Assembly (NCBI GenBank): GCA_001799635.1
Contig: MGTV01000037.1
Location: forward strand, 1 to 64,000
Direction of reading: 5' to 3'
From: Elusimicrobia bacterium GWA2_62_23
GTDB taxonomy: Bacteria; Elusimicrobiota; Elusimicrobia; Elusimicrobiales; UBA9959
DNA: 64,000 nt
Shown: positions 56,228 through 64,000 of the stretch, in pieces
How positions within the stretch are numbered: position 1 is the stretch's first letter
Layout: every line of letters starts with the position of its first letter
Notes under the pieces: model-generated
Told to the model about the DNA's origin: nothing
The model's input: the letters and a program-made list of their open reading frames with translations, nothing else
Databases searched by the model: none
Made by a program: the position numbers and the translations under genes

Positions 56228-57112
56228 TTAGGGTCTTGCCCGCAGCCTGCCGGCCAGCTCCGCCAGCGCGGCGGTTTCCCGCCTGGAGAGGTTCAGGCCC
56301 GCCAGGAATTCCCCGCCCGCGGGGCCCATCAGCGCCGCTATGGCCGCAAGCCGCTCAGCCACCGGCGTCCTGGCCAGGGAAGGAGGGAAAGAAAAGGCCG
56401 GGTGTATGACCGCCAGGGCGCCTAACCCCTTCAGAAGTTCCAGGGCCGGCACCGGGTCGGCCTCCGCCAGGATCTTAACCAACTCGTTGCGCAGCCGCTC
56501 CCGGCTGAGCAGGGCGGGCCGGCCGGCCTTCACGGCCGCGAGCGCAAGTTCCAACGTGCCGCCCTCAAGCCGCCAGCCAAAGCGGCCGGCGAAACGGGCC
56601 GCCCTGTAAACGCGGGTGGGGTCGTCTTCGAAACTTTTCTCGTGCAGGACGCGCACCAGGCCATCCTTTATGTCCCGCAGCCCGCCGTAGGGGTCCAGCA
56701 GGGCGAATTTCTCCAGGCCGTTAAGCCGTAAGGCCATGGCGTTGCAGGCGAAATCGCGGCGCTTGAGATCTTCGGCCGCGGAACCGGCTTCCGAAACAAG
56801 CGGCAGGGCACCCGGCGCGGCGTAAGTCTCCTTGCGGAACCTGGCGAAATCCAGCCGGCGGTTGTTTTTGTCGAAGAACCGCACCGTCAGGAAGGGTTTG
56901 AATTTTTTATGGCCGCCCCCGTACGCCTCCTGCAGGGCGGCTACCAAAGGCTCGGGGTCGCCCCCCACCAGGAAATCTATGTCCGAACTTTCCCGCCCCA
57001 GCGCCCAGTCGCGCGCGCAGCCGCCCACGGCGTAGAGCTCCAGGCCGTAGCCGTCGGCCAGGGCGGCAGCCTTCTCCAGCAGCGGCAGGTCGTTGAGGGG
57101 CTTAAGTTCCAT
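56228..57112 (-). CDS. CCA-adding / poly(A)-polymerase family nucleotidyltransferase
   Basis: 294 residues, class II. The head has V-G-G-C-A-R-D (about residues 30-36) and the metal-binding D-I-D-F-L-V-G-G. R-R-D-F-A-C-N-A-M-A and the D-D-P-T-R-V-Y-R-A-A-R-F-A neck motif follow. It is shorter than typical CCA enzymes (about 400) and lacks an HD domain and long tail. It may add CCA or only part of it, as in split A- and CC-adding enzymes. The tRNA in this window encodes its own CCA, so repair is the likely use. It overlaps the CpXC gene by one base. Confidence 0.82.
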   Translation of the reverse strand: MELKPLNDLPLLEKAAALADGYGLELYAVGGCARDWALGRESSDIDFLVGGDPEPLVAALQEAYGGGHKKFKPFLTVRFFDKNNRRLDFARFRKETYAAPGALPLVSEAGSAAEDLKRRDFACNAMALRLNGLEKFALLDPYGGLRDIKDGLVRVLHEKSFEDDPTRVYRAARFAGRFGWRLEGGTLELALAAVKAGRPALLSRERLRNELVKILAEADPVPALELLKGLGALAVIHPAFSFPPSLARTPVAERLAAIAALMGPAGGEFLAGLNLSRRETAALAELAGRLRARP

Positions 57113-57756
57113 TAAACTTTAAGGAAGGGCAGGTCGTCGCCTTTCAGGGCGGCCAGGGCGTCTATCAGGTTCTTGACCCGGGGCAGGGCGTCGTTCCGGT
57201 CGCGCAGGGCCTGCGCGGCCTTGAGCGCGGCGGCGCGGCCCTTGAGGCCGGCGGGCAGAGGCAGGGAAAAGGGGATATCCAGCCGGCGGGCGGCGGCCGG
57301 CTGCACTGGCAGCAGCTGCAGGCCGTCTTCGCGGGCCATGAATTCCATCACCTCGGTCTCCTCTTCGCGGTCGCGGTCGGTTTCGAGCATGGCGGTCAGC
57401 GGGGCCAGGCCGAAGAGGAATAGCGGCTCCCCGCTCACGCCCTGGCCGGAGGCGAGGGCGGCGCGCATGGGTTCATAGTCCTTCTTCATGCGCGCTATCC
57501 ATTCGTCCTTCTTTTCCTGGTAGGCCTCCGGCATCACGAAGGCCAGGAGGTCGCGGGTGGGGTCTATATAAAGGAAAGGCTCCTCGTGCTGGAACATCTC
57601 CGAACACTTGGGGCACATCAGGATGTCGAACTCGCCGCTGAGGATCAGCTCCTTGACCTCCAGGTCGCGGTCCCCGCGGACCACGGTCCAGAAGTCGGCG
57701 TCAAAACTGTCGCCGCAGTGAGGGCATTCCACCCTGAAAGCGCCCTTCGTCGCCAT
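57112..57756 (-). CDS. CpXC-domain protein
   Basis: 214 residues. The N-terminal C-P-H-C and the later C-P-K-C frame a zinc-ribbon-like CpXC domain (about residues 10-110), with F-L-Y-I-D-P-T-R-D-L-L-A-F-V-M-P in between. The C-terminal half is helical. CpXC proteins are common in anaerobes and their function is unknown. The stop overlaps the following nucleotidyltransferase start (TAATG), and the PLP-enzyme gene lies 1 bp away upstream, so the three are a tight operon. Confidence 0.75.
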   Translation of the reverse strand: MATKGAFRVECPHCGDSFDADFWTVVRGDRDLEVKELILSGEFDILMCPKCSEMFQHEEPFLYIDPTRDLLAFVMPEAYQEKKDEWIARMKKDYEPMRAALASGQGVSGEPLFLFGLAPLTAMLETDRDREEETEVMEFMAREDGLQLLPVQPAAARRLDIPFSLPLPAGLKGRAAALKAAQALRDRNDALPRVKNLIDALAALKGDDLPFLKV

Positions 57757-57757
57757 T

Positions 57758-59206
57758 TTACAGGCCCACTTCCCGGTTGAACGCCTCTATCAGGCGGTCG
57801 TACTCCTCCACCAGCGCAAAGGTCTCGTCCCAGTAAGCCGGGTCCCAGAGACGGCGCAGCTCGTCGGAGGTGCGGCCCTGCTGCTCTATCCAGGTGAAAT
57901 ACTTGAGGTTGTGCACGGCTTTGCGGTCCGCGTAGGTGAGTTCCTTGAGGTAGTTAACGCTCTCGCCGAGCAGGCGGCGTTCGAAGTCCACCAGCGCGTT
58001 CTCGCGGGTGTACTTGCCCATTTCCTTCTCCATCTCCTTGAGGCGGGAGCCGTAGAGGTCCATGGAGTCGGTGAAGACGGTGACGATAACGTCGTCTTTG
58101 CCCATCTCGTAATACTTGGCGGTCTTGATGGCGGACAGCAGGTTGGAGATGCCGGAGAAGCCGAGCAGCGACAGCTTCTCGATGACCTCTTTCTTCACGC
58201 CGTACTGGGCCAGCACTTTCTTGCCCTCGGGCTCGTTGAAGAGGCGGGCTATGCGCACGCAGGCCTCGTCGTCGATGGCGGTGACCACGTCGGTGTTGCG
58301 CACGTTGTGCACCCACGGGATGTGCTTGTCGCCGATGCCCTCTATGCGGTGCTCTCCGAAGCCGTTATTGAGGATAGTGGGGCACTGCAGGGCCTCGGAG
58401 GCGGTGATCTTCATGCCCGGGAATTTCTTCTTGAGGTAATCGCCGGCGCCGATGGTACCGGCGGAGCCGGTGGCGGAGGTGAAGGCCGCGAGGCGGCTCT
58501 TGGGGCCCTTTATGGCGTTGAAGGCCTCTTCCAGGGCGGCGCCGGTCACGTGGTAATGCCAGGTGGGGTTGCCCATCTCCTCGAACTGGTTGAAGATCAC
58601 GCAGTCCTTGCGGGTCTTCTTGATCTCCCAGCACTTGTCGTAAATTTCCTTGACGTTGCTCTCCGTGCCGGGGGTGGCGATAACTTCGGACCCTATCTCC
58701 TTGAGCCAGTCGAAACGCTCTTTCGACATGCCCTCGGGCAGGATGGCCACGGGTGTGGTGCCTAGCAGCTTGCTGTCGAAGGCGCCGCCGCGGCAGTAGT
58801 TGCCGGTGGAGGGCCACACGGCCTTCTGGGCCTGCGCGTCGAACTCGCCGGTCACCATGCGGGGGGCCAGGCAGCCGAAGGCCGCGCCGACCTTGTGCGC
58901 GCCGGTGGGGAAATATTTACCGACGATGCCGATGACGCGGGCGTCGATACCGGTGATCTCGCGGGGGATCTCCAGCATGTTCACCGCACCGAAGCCGCCG
59001 GTCTTGTGGTCGTTCTTCCAGGTAATGCGGAAGAGATTTACGGGGTTGATGTCCCAGAGCCCCACGGGCTTCAGGGCCTTCTTTATCTTTTCGGGGATAA
59101 GGTTGGGGTCCTTCATCTGCTTGAAGGTGGGCATTATGATCCCGCGCTTCTTGCACAGCGCGGCGTTCCTTTTCACGATCACGGGATTAACTTTAAGTTT
59201 AGCCAT
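57758..59206 (-). CDS. PLP-dependent enzyme of the cysteine-synthase/TrpB fold
   Basis: 482 residues of the fold-type II PLP family. The lysine that binds PLP is K105 in P-T-G-A-H-K-V-G-A-A; the phosphate loop is S-A-T-G-S-A-G-T-I-G-A-G. It resembles proteins annotated as PLP-dependent protein subunit beta in anaerobes, whose reaction is not established; beta-elimination or replacement on an amino acid is expected. GGAGG precedes the ATG, and an extended -10 (TGGTATAAT) is upstream. It leads the operon with CpXC and the nucleotidyltransferase. Confidence 0.78.
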   Translation of the reverse strand: MAKLKVNPVIVKRNAALCKKRGIIMPTFKQMKDPNLIPEKIKKALKPVGLWDINPVNLFRITWKNDHKTGGFGAVNMLEIPREITGIDARVIGIVGKYFPTGAHKVGAAFGCLAPRMVTGEFDAQAQKAVWPSTGNYCRGGAFDSKLLGTTPVAILPEGMSKERFDWLKEIGSEVIATPGTESNVKEIYDKCWEIKKTRKDCVIFNQFEEMGNPTWHYHVTGAALEEAFNAIKGPKSRLAAFTSATGSAGTIGAGDYLKKKFPGMKITASEALQCPTILNNGFGEHRIEGIGDKHIPWVHNVRNTDVVTAIDDEACVRIARLFNEPEGKKVLAQYGVKKEVIEKLSLLGFSGISNLLSAIKTAKYYEMGKDDVIVTVFTDSMDLYGSRLKEMEKEMGKYTRENALVDFERRLLGESVNYLKELTYADRKAVHNLKYFTWIEQQGRTSDELRRLWDPAYWDETFALVEEYDRLIEAFNREVGL

Positions 59207-59243
59207 GGCAGCCTCCGGGTATTTTCAGAAAATCAGTGTTTAA

Positions 59244-59252
59244 ATTATACCA
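59244..59252 (-). promoter_or_regulatory. Extended -10 promoter of the PLP-enzyme operon
   Basis: TGGTATAAT on the minus strand, 38 bp before the ATG at 59206 and overlapping the last codons of the TPR gene. No good -35 is needed for an extended -10. Confidence 0.55.
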
Positions 59253-60771
59253 ATATCGCGGCCTTCTGTCGTCGGGGGAGCCAGAGGGCGAAAAGATAGG
59301 CCTCGTCGCGGCGGCAGCCCAGCGCCGCCGAGAACAGCGCCTGCGCGGCCCTCTTGAGGCCGGCCGGGTCCCCGGCCGCCGAGGCCAGCTCGCGGCAGAG
59401 TTCTTCGGCCGGGCCGGCTCCGAGGTTGGCCCTGGCCGTCAGGCGCATGGCTTTCGCTGCGCTCCGACCGTCTCCGGCCTCGAGTTCCAGGAGGACCAGA
59501 TTGAGGCCGGCCCAGAGCGAATGCCGGTACGGGAACGGCCCCTTCAGTGCCTGCAGGAGGTCGCGCCGCGAGGCGGCGAAGTCCCGCTTCAGCCGCAGGA
59601 CCTCCCCGCGGACCACCAGGGCCTCACCGTCCCTGGGATTGGCGGCTACCGCGCGGTTAGCCGCGGCGAGGGCGGGGCCCGGGCGCCCCGATTTTAGCAG
59701 CGCCAGGGCCAGCCAGGTATGCGCATAATACGCCTTGCGCGAGGCCGCGGCCCGCAGGTCTGCGAGCGCCCCGGGATAGTCTCCGGTAAAAAGTTTGAGC
59801 TCGCCGCGCCAGGCCAGCAGTTCCCCCTCCTGGTCCGGGCAAAACTTCATGCCCTTCGCCAGCCAGTTAAAGGCCTCCGGCTCGCGGCCCAGGCACAATT
59901 CCGCCTCGGCCATCCGGCCGAAAGCGTCGGCCTCCGGCGGCGGCGAGGCCAGGGCCAGGGCGAAAGCCTCGCGGGCCCCGCGGTGGTCCGGCGGCAGGGA
60001 AAAAAGCCGTTTGCGCCCTATTTCCTTGAACATCCACCCGTACCGGCGGGCGTCGGCCGGGCGGAAAGCCCTCCACTCACGCAACGCGCGGCGGCGCCCC
60101 TCATCCCACGCCCGCGTGGGGCGGAGCACGGGGACGCTGGCCAGGTAGGTGAGGTAATAGGACCGCCAGACTTCCAGCTCCCGCGGGAGCGCGGCGGCGT
60201 AAAGTTTTTTTATCCGGCGGGCCAGGTCGCCGGCAGGGTAAAGCACGCTCTGCGAAGTTATCGGGGCCGCCAGCGCGGAAATTATCTCGTTGCCGCGCGG
60301 CGCGCGCAGGTTCAGCAGATATTCGGCCAGGCCGAAGGCGGCGGGGTACGCCCCGGCGGAGAATTTTTCCTTGAACGCCCGGATCAGAGCGGGGACCTCG
60401 GCCGACAGGTTATAACGCTTTACGTCCCCGGCGAGGATCGCGGCCGCGTTGGCGGCCCAGGCGTGGTCCAGCCTTTTAGCCTCCCGCCTGGCTTCGGCCT
60501 CGCGGCCGGCCGCGAGGTAAAGCTGGGCGAGGGCCAGCCGGGCCCTGGGGTCGCAGGGGCGCAGCCCGGCGGCCACCGCCGCTGCCCGCATGGCCTCGGG
60601 CGCTTTCCCCGAAGCCCAGAGAGCCTCGGCGTAGGCCCGCAGCAGGGCGGAGGACCGGTCGCCGCCGGCGAGCGCCCGCCCGGCCGACGCCGCGGCTTCG
60701 CCGAAGCGCCCTTCGCGCATCAGCGCCTCGGCGCGCCGCGCCGCCCCGCTTTCTCCGCCGTTGCCTGTCAT
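59245..60771 (-). CDS. TPR-repeat protein
   Basis: 508 residues, no signal peptide. TPR-type helices run through both ends: A-L-M-R-E-G-R-F-G-E-A-A-A-S-A-G-R-A-L-A at the start and A-W-R-G-E-L-K-L-F-T-G-D-Y-P-G-A-L-A-D-L plus A-N-P-R-D-G-E-A-L-V-V-R-G-E-V-L later. The middle (about 125-260) is a different helical section. It is a protein-interaction scaffold of unknown partner. A perfect 16-bp palindrome (TTTTTGGCGCCAAAAA, 60787-60802) just upstream may be an operator. Confidence 0.72.
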   Translation of the reverse strand: MTGNGGESGAARRAEALMREGRFGEAAASAGRALAGGDRSSALLRAYAEALWASGKAPEAMRAAAVAAGLRPCDPRARLALAQLYLAAGREAEARREAKRLDHAWAANAAAILAGDVKRYNLSAEVPALIRAFKEKFSAGAYPAAFGLAEYLLNLRAPRGNEIISALAAPITSQSVLYPAGDLARRIKKLYAAALPRELEVWRSYYLTYLASVPVLRPTRAWDEGRRRALREWRAFRPADARRYGWMFKEIGRKRLFSLPPDHRGAREAFALALASPPPEADAFGRMAEAELCLGREPEAFNWLAKGMKFCPDQEGELLAWRGELKLFTGDYPGALADLRAAASRKAYYAHTWLALALLKSGRPGPALAAANRAVAANPRDGEALVVRGEVLRLKRDFAASRRDLLQALKGPFPYRHSLWAGLNLVLLELEAGDGRSAAKAMRLTARANLGAGPAEELCRELASAAGDPAGLKRAAQALFSAALGCRRDEAYLFALWLPRRQKAAILV

Positions 60772-60800
60772 AAGTAAAATCTACAATTTTTGGCGCCAAA

Positions 60801-60831
60801 AAAATACCCGCCTCACGGAGGCGGGTATTTT
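60801..60831. terminator. Terminator of the 293-residue secreted protein gene
   Basis: A perfect 14-bp stem, AAAATACCCGCCTC / GAGGCGGGTATTTT with loop ACG. On the minus strand it follows the stop by 18 bp. Confidence 0.85.
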
Positions 60832-60848
60832 GTCTGGAACCGGCCGGC

Positions 60849-61730
60849 TTACCTGGTGATGACCGGCGTCTTGTCCTTCTTCACGAAGTTGTCCTTCGAG
60901 ATGGTCCCTACGCGCTTGAAGCCCCATTTAAGGAAGTACTTCTTGGAGCCGCGCATCCCGTCGGCCGGGTCGGCCTCGGGCTTGGTCAGTTCGTCTTCGG
61001 CAAAAACCATCGTGTAGCCTTCCGCGGTGTCGAAGGTGAATTCCTTCTCGCCCTTGAAGGTGTCGAAGAACAGGGCGTTGTCCTTGTAGAGTTCCACCTT
61101 TATGGCCACCTTCTCGCCGGCGTATTCCTTGGCCCACTTATCGGTCACTTTGAAGGTATACTTGCCGTCGGCGTAGGAGAAGTCGGCGTAGTTCAGGCCG
61201 TCCTCGTCCGCCTTCATCGCCGTTTTCTCGTGGGAGGTAAGCGTGAAGAGCGTGAACCCGGGGCCGCCCGAGCGCTTGGCGGTATAGCGGTAGCCGGCGG
61301 CGTTCACATAGAGGTCCAGCCAGGGGCCCTGCAGGCACATATCGAAGCTCTCTTTTTCCCAGGGGAGCAGCGCGCGCTCGGCCATCTTGATCTGGCCGTA
61401 TTCGTACCAGGTCATACCGGGACGCTCGGAACAGTTCTGCACCGGCTGGTTATTGGGGCCCACGGTGGTGTGGCATTCGGTCACGTACTCCTGGCTGCGC
61501 ATGTAGACCTTCCGGGTCAGCGCGCCGCTGTCCTCGGGCCCGAACGTGAAGCGCACGCAGTCGCGGGTGGTATGGGTGCGGCCGGGCAGGGCCATGGGCA
61601 CCTGCACGTCGGAAACGACGGCCTGCCCTATGAAGTCGTTTACGTTCACGCCCTGGTCGAAATTCACCTGGGCGTTGGCAGCGGCCAGCAGGCTGGTCGC
61701 GGCAAAGACAGCTAACATGATTTTCTTCAT
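60849..61730 (-). CDS. Secreted protein of unknown function
   Basis: 293 residues with a signal peptide (M-K-K-I-M-L-A-V-F to A-N-A). Residues 20-140 contain several Cys (D-C-V-R-F-T-F, T-E-C-H-T-T, N-C-S-E-R-P, D-M-C-L-Q-G-P-W) that may form disulfides. The C-terminal ~120 residues are beta-rich and lysine-rich (Y-T-F-K-V-T-D-K-W-A-K-E-Y-A-G). I recognise no family. GGAGG precedes the ATG and it stands alone between terminators. Confidence 0.68.
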   Translation of the reverse strand: MKKIMLAVFAATSLLAAANAQVNFDQGVNVNDFIGQAVVSDVQVPMALPGRTHTTRDCVRFTFGPEDSGALTRKVYMRSQEYVTECHTTVGPNNQPVQNCSERPGMTWYEYGQIKMAERALLPWEKESFDMCLQGPWLDLYVNAAGYRYTAKRSGGPGFTLFTLTSHEKTAMKADEDGLNYADFSYADGKYTFKVTDKWAKEYAGEKVAIKVELYKDNALFFDTFKGEKEFTFDTAEGYTMVFAEDELTKPEADPADGMRGSKKYFLKWGFKRVGTISKDNFVKKDKTPVITR

Positions 61731-61813
61731 TTACTCGTTTACCTCCGGTCTTTTCCCCCCATGAAAATTCACGGGTTATCGCAATATTTTACTTTATTTT
61801 TTCCGCGCGCCGC

Positions 61814-62086
61814 CTAGGAAACCTTCACTTCCTTGCCTATCCAAACGAAGGCGGACGGCAGGACTATGCACTGGCAATGCGAGCTCAGGATGGAATTGTT
61901 CTCCGGCATGATATTCACCAGCCCGTTGCTCCAGGAAACGTAGCGGATATGTTCGGAGTCCAGCCATTCGTAGACCCTGGGCCCCACCCGCGGCATGACC
62001 GTCCAGACCACCGCGTTATCCCACGGGATCTCCTCCGCGTTGGACGAGAACTTTATCTCCGGTATCTTCGCCGCCATCGAGTCCAT
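61814..62086 (-). CDS. Small protein of unknown function
   Basis: 90 residues from ATG 62086, which has AAGGAG upstream; the frame is open further but would read through structured RNA. The sequence is a compact alpha/beta domain (P-W-D-N-A-V-V-W-T-V-M-P-R-V-G-P-R-V-Y-E and Y-V-S-W-S-N-G-L-V-N-I-M-P). No signal or metal motif. It is downstream of rnpB and a 12-bp inverted repeat. Confidence 0.6.
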   Translation of the reverse strand: MDSMAAKIPEIKFSSNAEEIPWDNAVVWTVMPRVGPRVYEWLDSEHIRYVSWSNGLVNIMPENNSILSSHCQCIVLPSAFVWIGKEVKVS

Positions 62087-62100
62087 AACAAGCTCCTTAA

Positions 62101-62260
62101 ACCCTGCCGCATGGAGGGTTTGACGCCGGGACAGGGTTAGCAAAACCCCCTCGGAAGCCCGAGCTTGCGTAGCGCGAGGGCTGAGAGCGGGAGGCGCGGC
62201 CACGGTGTGGCCGACGCCGTTTTTGCGTTCCTGTCCCGGCGGCGAACCCGGAATAATTTT
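62101..62260 (-). repeat. Structured gap between rnpB and the 90-residue gene
   Basis: A perfect 12-bp inverted repeat, CGCCGGGACAGG (62124-62135) and CCTGTCCCGGCG (62230-62241), encloses about 94 nt that fold further (GGCC/GGCC and AGCCC/GGGCT helices). A second pair, AACCCTG/CAGGGTT, lies nearer the start codon. This may be an rnpB trailer, an mRNA leader or an independent RNA. Confidence 0.45.
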
Positions 62261-62640
62261 AGACCGCGGACTGTACCCCGAATTCTGTCCGGCGCCTTGC
62301 GGCGCCTGGAGGACCATTTATCTATTGCGGCCCACTCCGCGCTGTACCCCGAAGGGCCGGACGGGCGGTCCGTGGCGCGATTTTGGCCTTGCTTCAGGAG
62401 GGGCTTGCCCTGCCGCGCCGGTCGCCCGGCGCGCGGTGCGCTCTTACCGCACCTTTTCACCCTTACCCTTGCGGGCGGTATGTTCTCTGTGGCGCTGTCC
62501 GTCGGCGGGGGATCTGGCCCCCGCCGCCCGGCCTATGCCGCGCACATATTATGCTGCGCGGTTTGAACCGGCACCCTGCCCTTGAAGTTCGGAAGTTCCT
62601 CCCCTCCCTCGCGGGAAGAGCGGCCCTCCGTCCGCGGTCT
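62261..62640 (-). ncRNA. rnpB: RNase P RNA, bacterial class A
   Basis: About 380 nt on the minus strand. The ends AGACCGCGGAC and GTCCGCGGTCT form an 11-bp P1. Conserved segments are GAGGAACTTCCG (P4 5' strand), GGGTGAAAAGGTGCGGTAAGAGC.CACCG (P10-P11 region), GCAAGGCCAAAA and the 3' ACAGAATTCGGGGTACAG (P4 3' strand, with matching P4 changes). It processes the 5' end of tRNAs. It starts 9 bp after the zinc-ribbon gene stop, a known pairing, so they may share a transcript. Confidence 0.95.
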
Positions 62641-62649
62641 AAAGCTGTG

Positions 62650-63393
62650 TCAGCCGAATATGGTGCTCTCGAGGTAGAGCAGGCGCCGGCAATCGGCGCA
62701 GACGGCGAAAGTGTCCGGCTTCTTCACGTCCATCATTTTCTGGGGCTTGAGGGTCATGTTGCAGCCCCCGCAGGAGAATTTGCCGGCGGAATCCTCGTGC
62801 GCCGGGACCACCGCGAGGCCGGCCCGGCTTCCCCGGATGGCCTCGTATTTTTCCAGCAGGTCCGCGCCGATGGCGGCAGCGGCGGCGGCGCGCCCCGCCT
62901 TCCCCTCTTCCAGGGCGGCGGCCAGTTTCCGGGCCTCGTCAGCGAGCGCGGCGGCCTCCGCGTTCTTGGAGACCTCTATCTTTTTGACCTCTTCCTGCAC
63001 GGCCTTATCCAGCACGGAGGCCTTGTCTATCTCCTCGAGCAGCATCAGTTCGGAGGTCTCCAGTTCGTCCTTGGCCTGCTTGTCGTGCTCTATCTCGGTC
63101 AGCAGCGCCTTGAAAGCGGCGTTGTCCTTCACCATGTTGAGCTCGCGCTGATGCTTGCGTATGCCCTCTTCGGCCTCGGCCAGCCGCAGCTCTATATCCT
63201 TCTTTTTGGACTGCAGGGCCATGAGCGCGTCCCGGGCCTCGCTCATGGAGCGCTTCTTGGCTTCGAAAGCGGCCTCCAGGGCCTTGAGTTTGGCGGGGAT
63301 GGCGGCCGCGGCGGCCGCCAGGGCGTCTATGGCCGTATCTTTGCGCTGCAGTTCTATCAAAGCTTTCGCGTCGGGCGTGTGCAATATTTCCAT
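62650..63393 (-). CDS. Coiled-coil protein with C-terminal C4 zinc ribbon
   Basis: 247 residues. Residues 1-185 are long antiparallel coiled coil (many E/K/A heptads). The C-terminus has C-G-G-C and C-A-D-C, forming a zinc ribbon of the CT398/zf-RING_7 family. These proteins are widespread, possibly RNA- or nucleic-acid-binding, and their function is uncertain. Location immediately upstream of rnpB is recurrent in bacteria. Confidence 0.85.
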   Translation of the reverse strand: MEILHTPDAKALIELQRKDTAIDALAAAAAAIPAKLKALEAAFEAKKRSMSEARDALMALQSKKKDIELRLAEAEEGIRKHQRELNMVKDNAAFKALLTEIEHDKQAKDELETSELMLLEEIDKASVLDKAVQEEVKKIEVSKNAEAAALADEARKLAAALEEGKAGRAAAAAAIGADLLEKYEAIRGSRAGLAVVPAHEDSAGKFSCGGCNMTLKPQKMMDVKKPDTFAVCADCRRLLYLESTIFG

Positions 63394-63410
63394 GGTTCCC
63401 CCGGGCCCCC

Positions 63411-64000
63411 TCAGGCCCCTTTCACGTTCTGCAGGATGGCCATCGCGGCCCGGCTGCGGTTAAGCGTATAGAGATGCAGCCCGGGCGCGCCGCCCTTGAG
63501 CAGGTCCAGCGCCTGGCGGGAGGCGTAATCCACGCTGAACTTGAACAGCCCGTCCTTATCGCCTTCCCAGCGTTCGATGCCCCGGCGCAGCTCGTCGGGT
63601 ATGCCCACCTGCATCATCTTGGTGAAGTTCTGCATCTGCTTGTAGCCGGTCAGCGGCATCAGGCCGGGCAGTACCGGCACGTTTATTCCGGCGGCGGCTA
63701 TCTTCTCCAGGAACCGGAAGTAATGCGCATTGTCGAAGAAAAGCTGGGTGATCAGGTATTCCGCGCCGGCGTCCACCTTCTCCCTGAGCCGGGCGATGTC
63801 CGCCTCCAGGGTCCCGGCCTCGGGGTGCTTTTCCGGATAGCAGGCCCCGCCCAGGGAAAAGCCGCCGGCCCGCTTCAGGTCGGTGATGAGCTGGGCCGCG
63901 TGGCTGTAATCGCTGCGGCGCGCCCCTGCGTCCACGTTATGCGGGTCGCCGCGCAGGGCCAGGATATTGGTGATATCCATCTTCTTCAGTCCGTCGCAGA
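63411..64000 (-). CDS. metF: Methylenetetrahydrofolate reductase, N-terminus outside the window
   Basis: The frame is open to the right edge, with residues C-D-G-L-K-K-M-D-I-T-N-I-L-A-L-R-G-D-P; the A-L-R-G-D motif is a MetF flavin/folate site. An internal Met at 63980 is not the start. Later G-G-A-C-Y-P-E-K-H-P-E and A-E-Y-L-I-T-Q-L-F-F-D are typical. It reduces methylenetetrahydrofolate to methyltetrahydrofolate for methionine synthesis or acetyl-CoA-type C1 metabolism. About 196 residues are inside the window. Confidence 0.9.
   Translation of the reverse strand, partial: CDGLKKMDITNILALRGDPHNVDAGARRSDYSHAAQLITDLKRAGGFSLGGACYPEKHPEAGTLEADIARLREKVDAGAEYLITQLFFDNAHYFRFLEKIAAAGINVPVLPGLMPLTGYKQMQNFTKMMQVGIPDELRRGIERWEGDKDGLFKFSVDYASRQALDLLKGGAPGLHLYTLNRSRAAMAILQNVKGA

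Noticed and set aside
62137-63471. Open frames across 62.1-63.5 kb on both strands
   Set aside because: They overlap rnpB and the antisense of the zinc-ribbon gene and have no coding features.

Overview
The window is GC-rich DNA from a Gram-negative, probably strictly anaerobic bacterium. Lipoprotein signal peptides with a lipobox Cys, an outer-membrane barrel of the PorV/UPF0164 type, a type IV pilin and a FlgD-like C-terminal cap point to an outer membrane. A class III (glycyl-radical) ribonucleotide reductase, a tungsten aldehyde:ferredoxin oxidoreductase and its cofactor genes point to anaerobiosis. The gene set and codon style remind me of Elusimicrobiota or a neighbouring phylum; this is an inference and I could not test it.

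Layout. 1-6.1 kb: the end of a MORN-type gene, then a minus-strand housekeeping operon (site-2 protease, trpS, scpA, scpB, galT, glgA). 6.1-10 kb: UDP-GlcNAc dehydrogenase, a soluble histidine kinase, tRNA-Arg(GCG), a small Cys-rich protein and ppnP. 10-24.5 kb: a tungsten island on the minus strand (aor-moaD, mogA, MOSC, moaC, moaA, moeA, tupC, tupB, tupA, LysR), interrupted by a block of secreted repeat proteins (13.1-17.3 kb). 24.6-26.2 kb: pruA, then a compact small-RNA gene with its own near-consensus promoter. 26.4-33.8 kb: accessory lipoproteins and surface proteins (thioredoxin-like, Cys-rich secreted, LPP20, TPR, RCC1/FlgD), partly of lower GC. 33.8-38.6 kb: an outer-membrane barrel fused to a caspase-like protease, a DUF4384 lipoprotein and a divergent XRE regulator. 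38.7-42.5 kb: MazG-like NTPase, UPF0718 permease, hybrid kinase. 42.6-47.6 kb: dut, nrdG, nrdD, nrdR with NrdR-like boxes. 47.9-51.2 kb: pilin, a tetrapyrrole-methylase-like protein, recG. 51.2-51.9 kb: two tandem structured non-coding RNA genes. 51.9-56.2 kb: OmpR-type regulator, a split histidine kinase and a dual-receiver protein. 56.2-64 kb: tRNA nucleotidyltransferase-like, CpXC, a PLP enzyme, TPR and secreted proteins, rnpB, a zinc-ribbon protein and metF (cut by the window end).

The most unusual content is the RNA pair at 51.33-51.87 kb. Both copies share an identical 51-nt apical region on a 16-bp stem that differs between copies by compensatory changes. Both end in the same 11-bp GC terminator stem with different loops. 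Both are preceded by TTGARC repeats spaced exactly 11 bp and ending 9 bp before a TATACT box, the architecture of PhoB/OmpR-activated promoters, and an OmpR/PhoB-type regulator gene follows directly. The second candidate system is the caspase locus: a perfect TTGACA-N17-TATAAT promoter flanked by a 7-bp inverted repeat, a DUF4384 lipoprotein overlapping the caspase-barrel fusion, and a divergent XRE gene with almost no leader.

Two copies of a miniature inverted-repeat element (18.25 and 43.80 kb) sit inside co-directional gene clusters. Hairpin terminators separate most transcription units.
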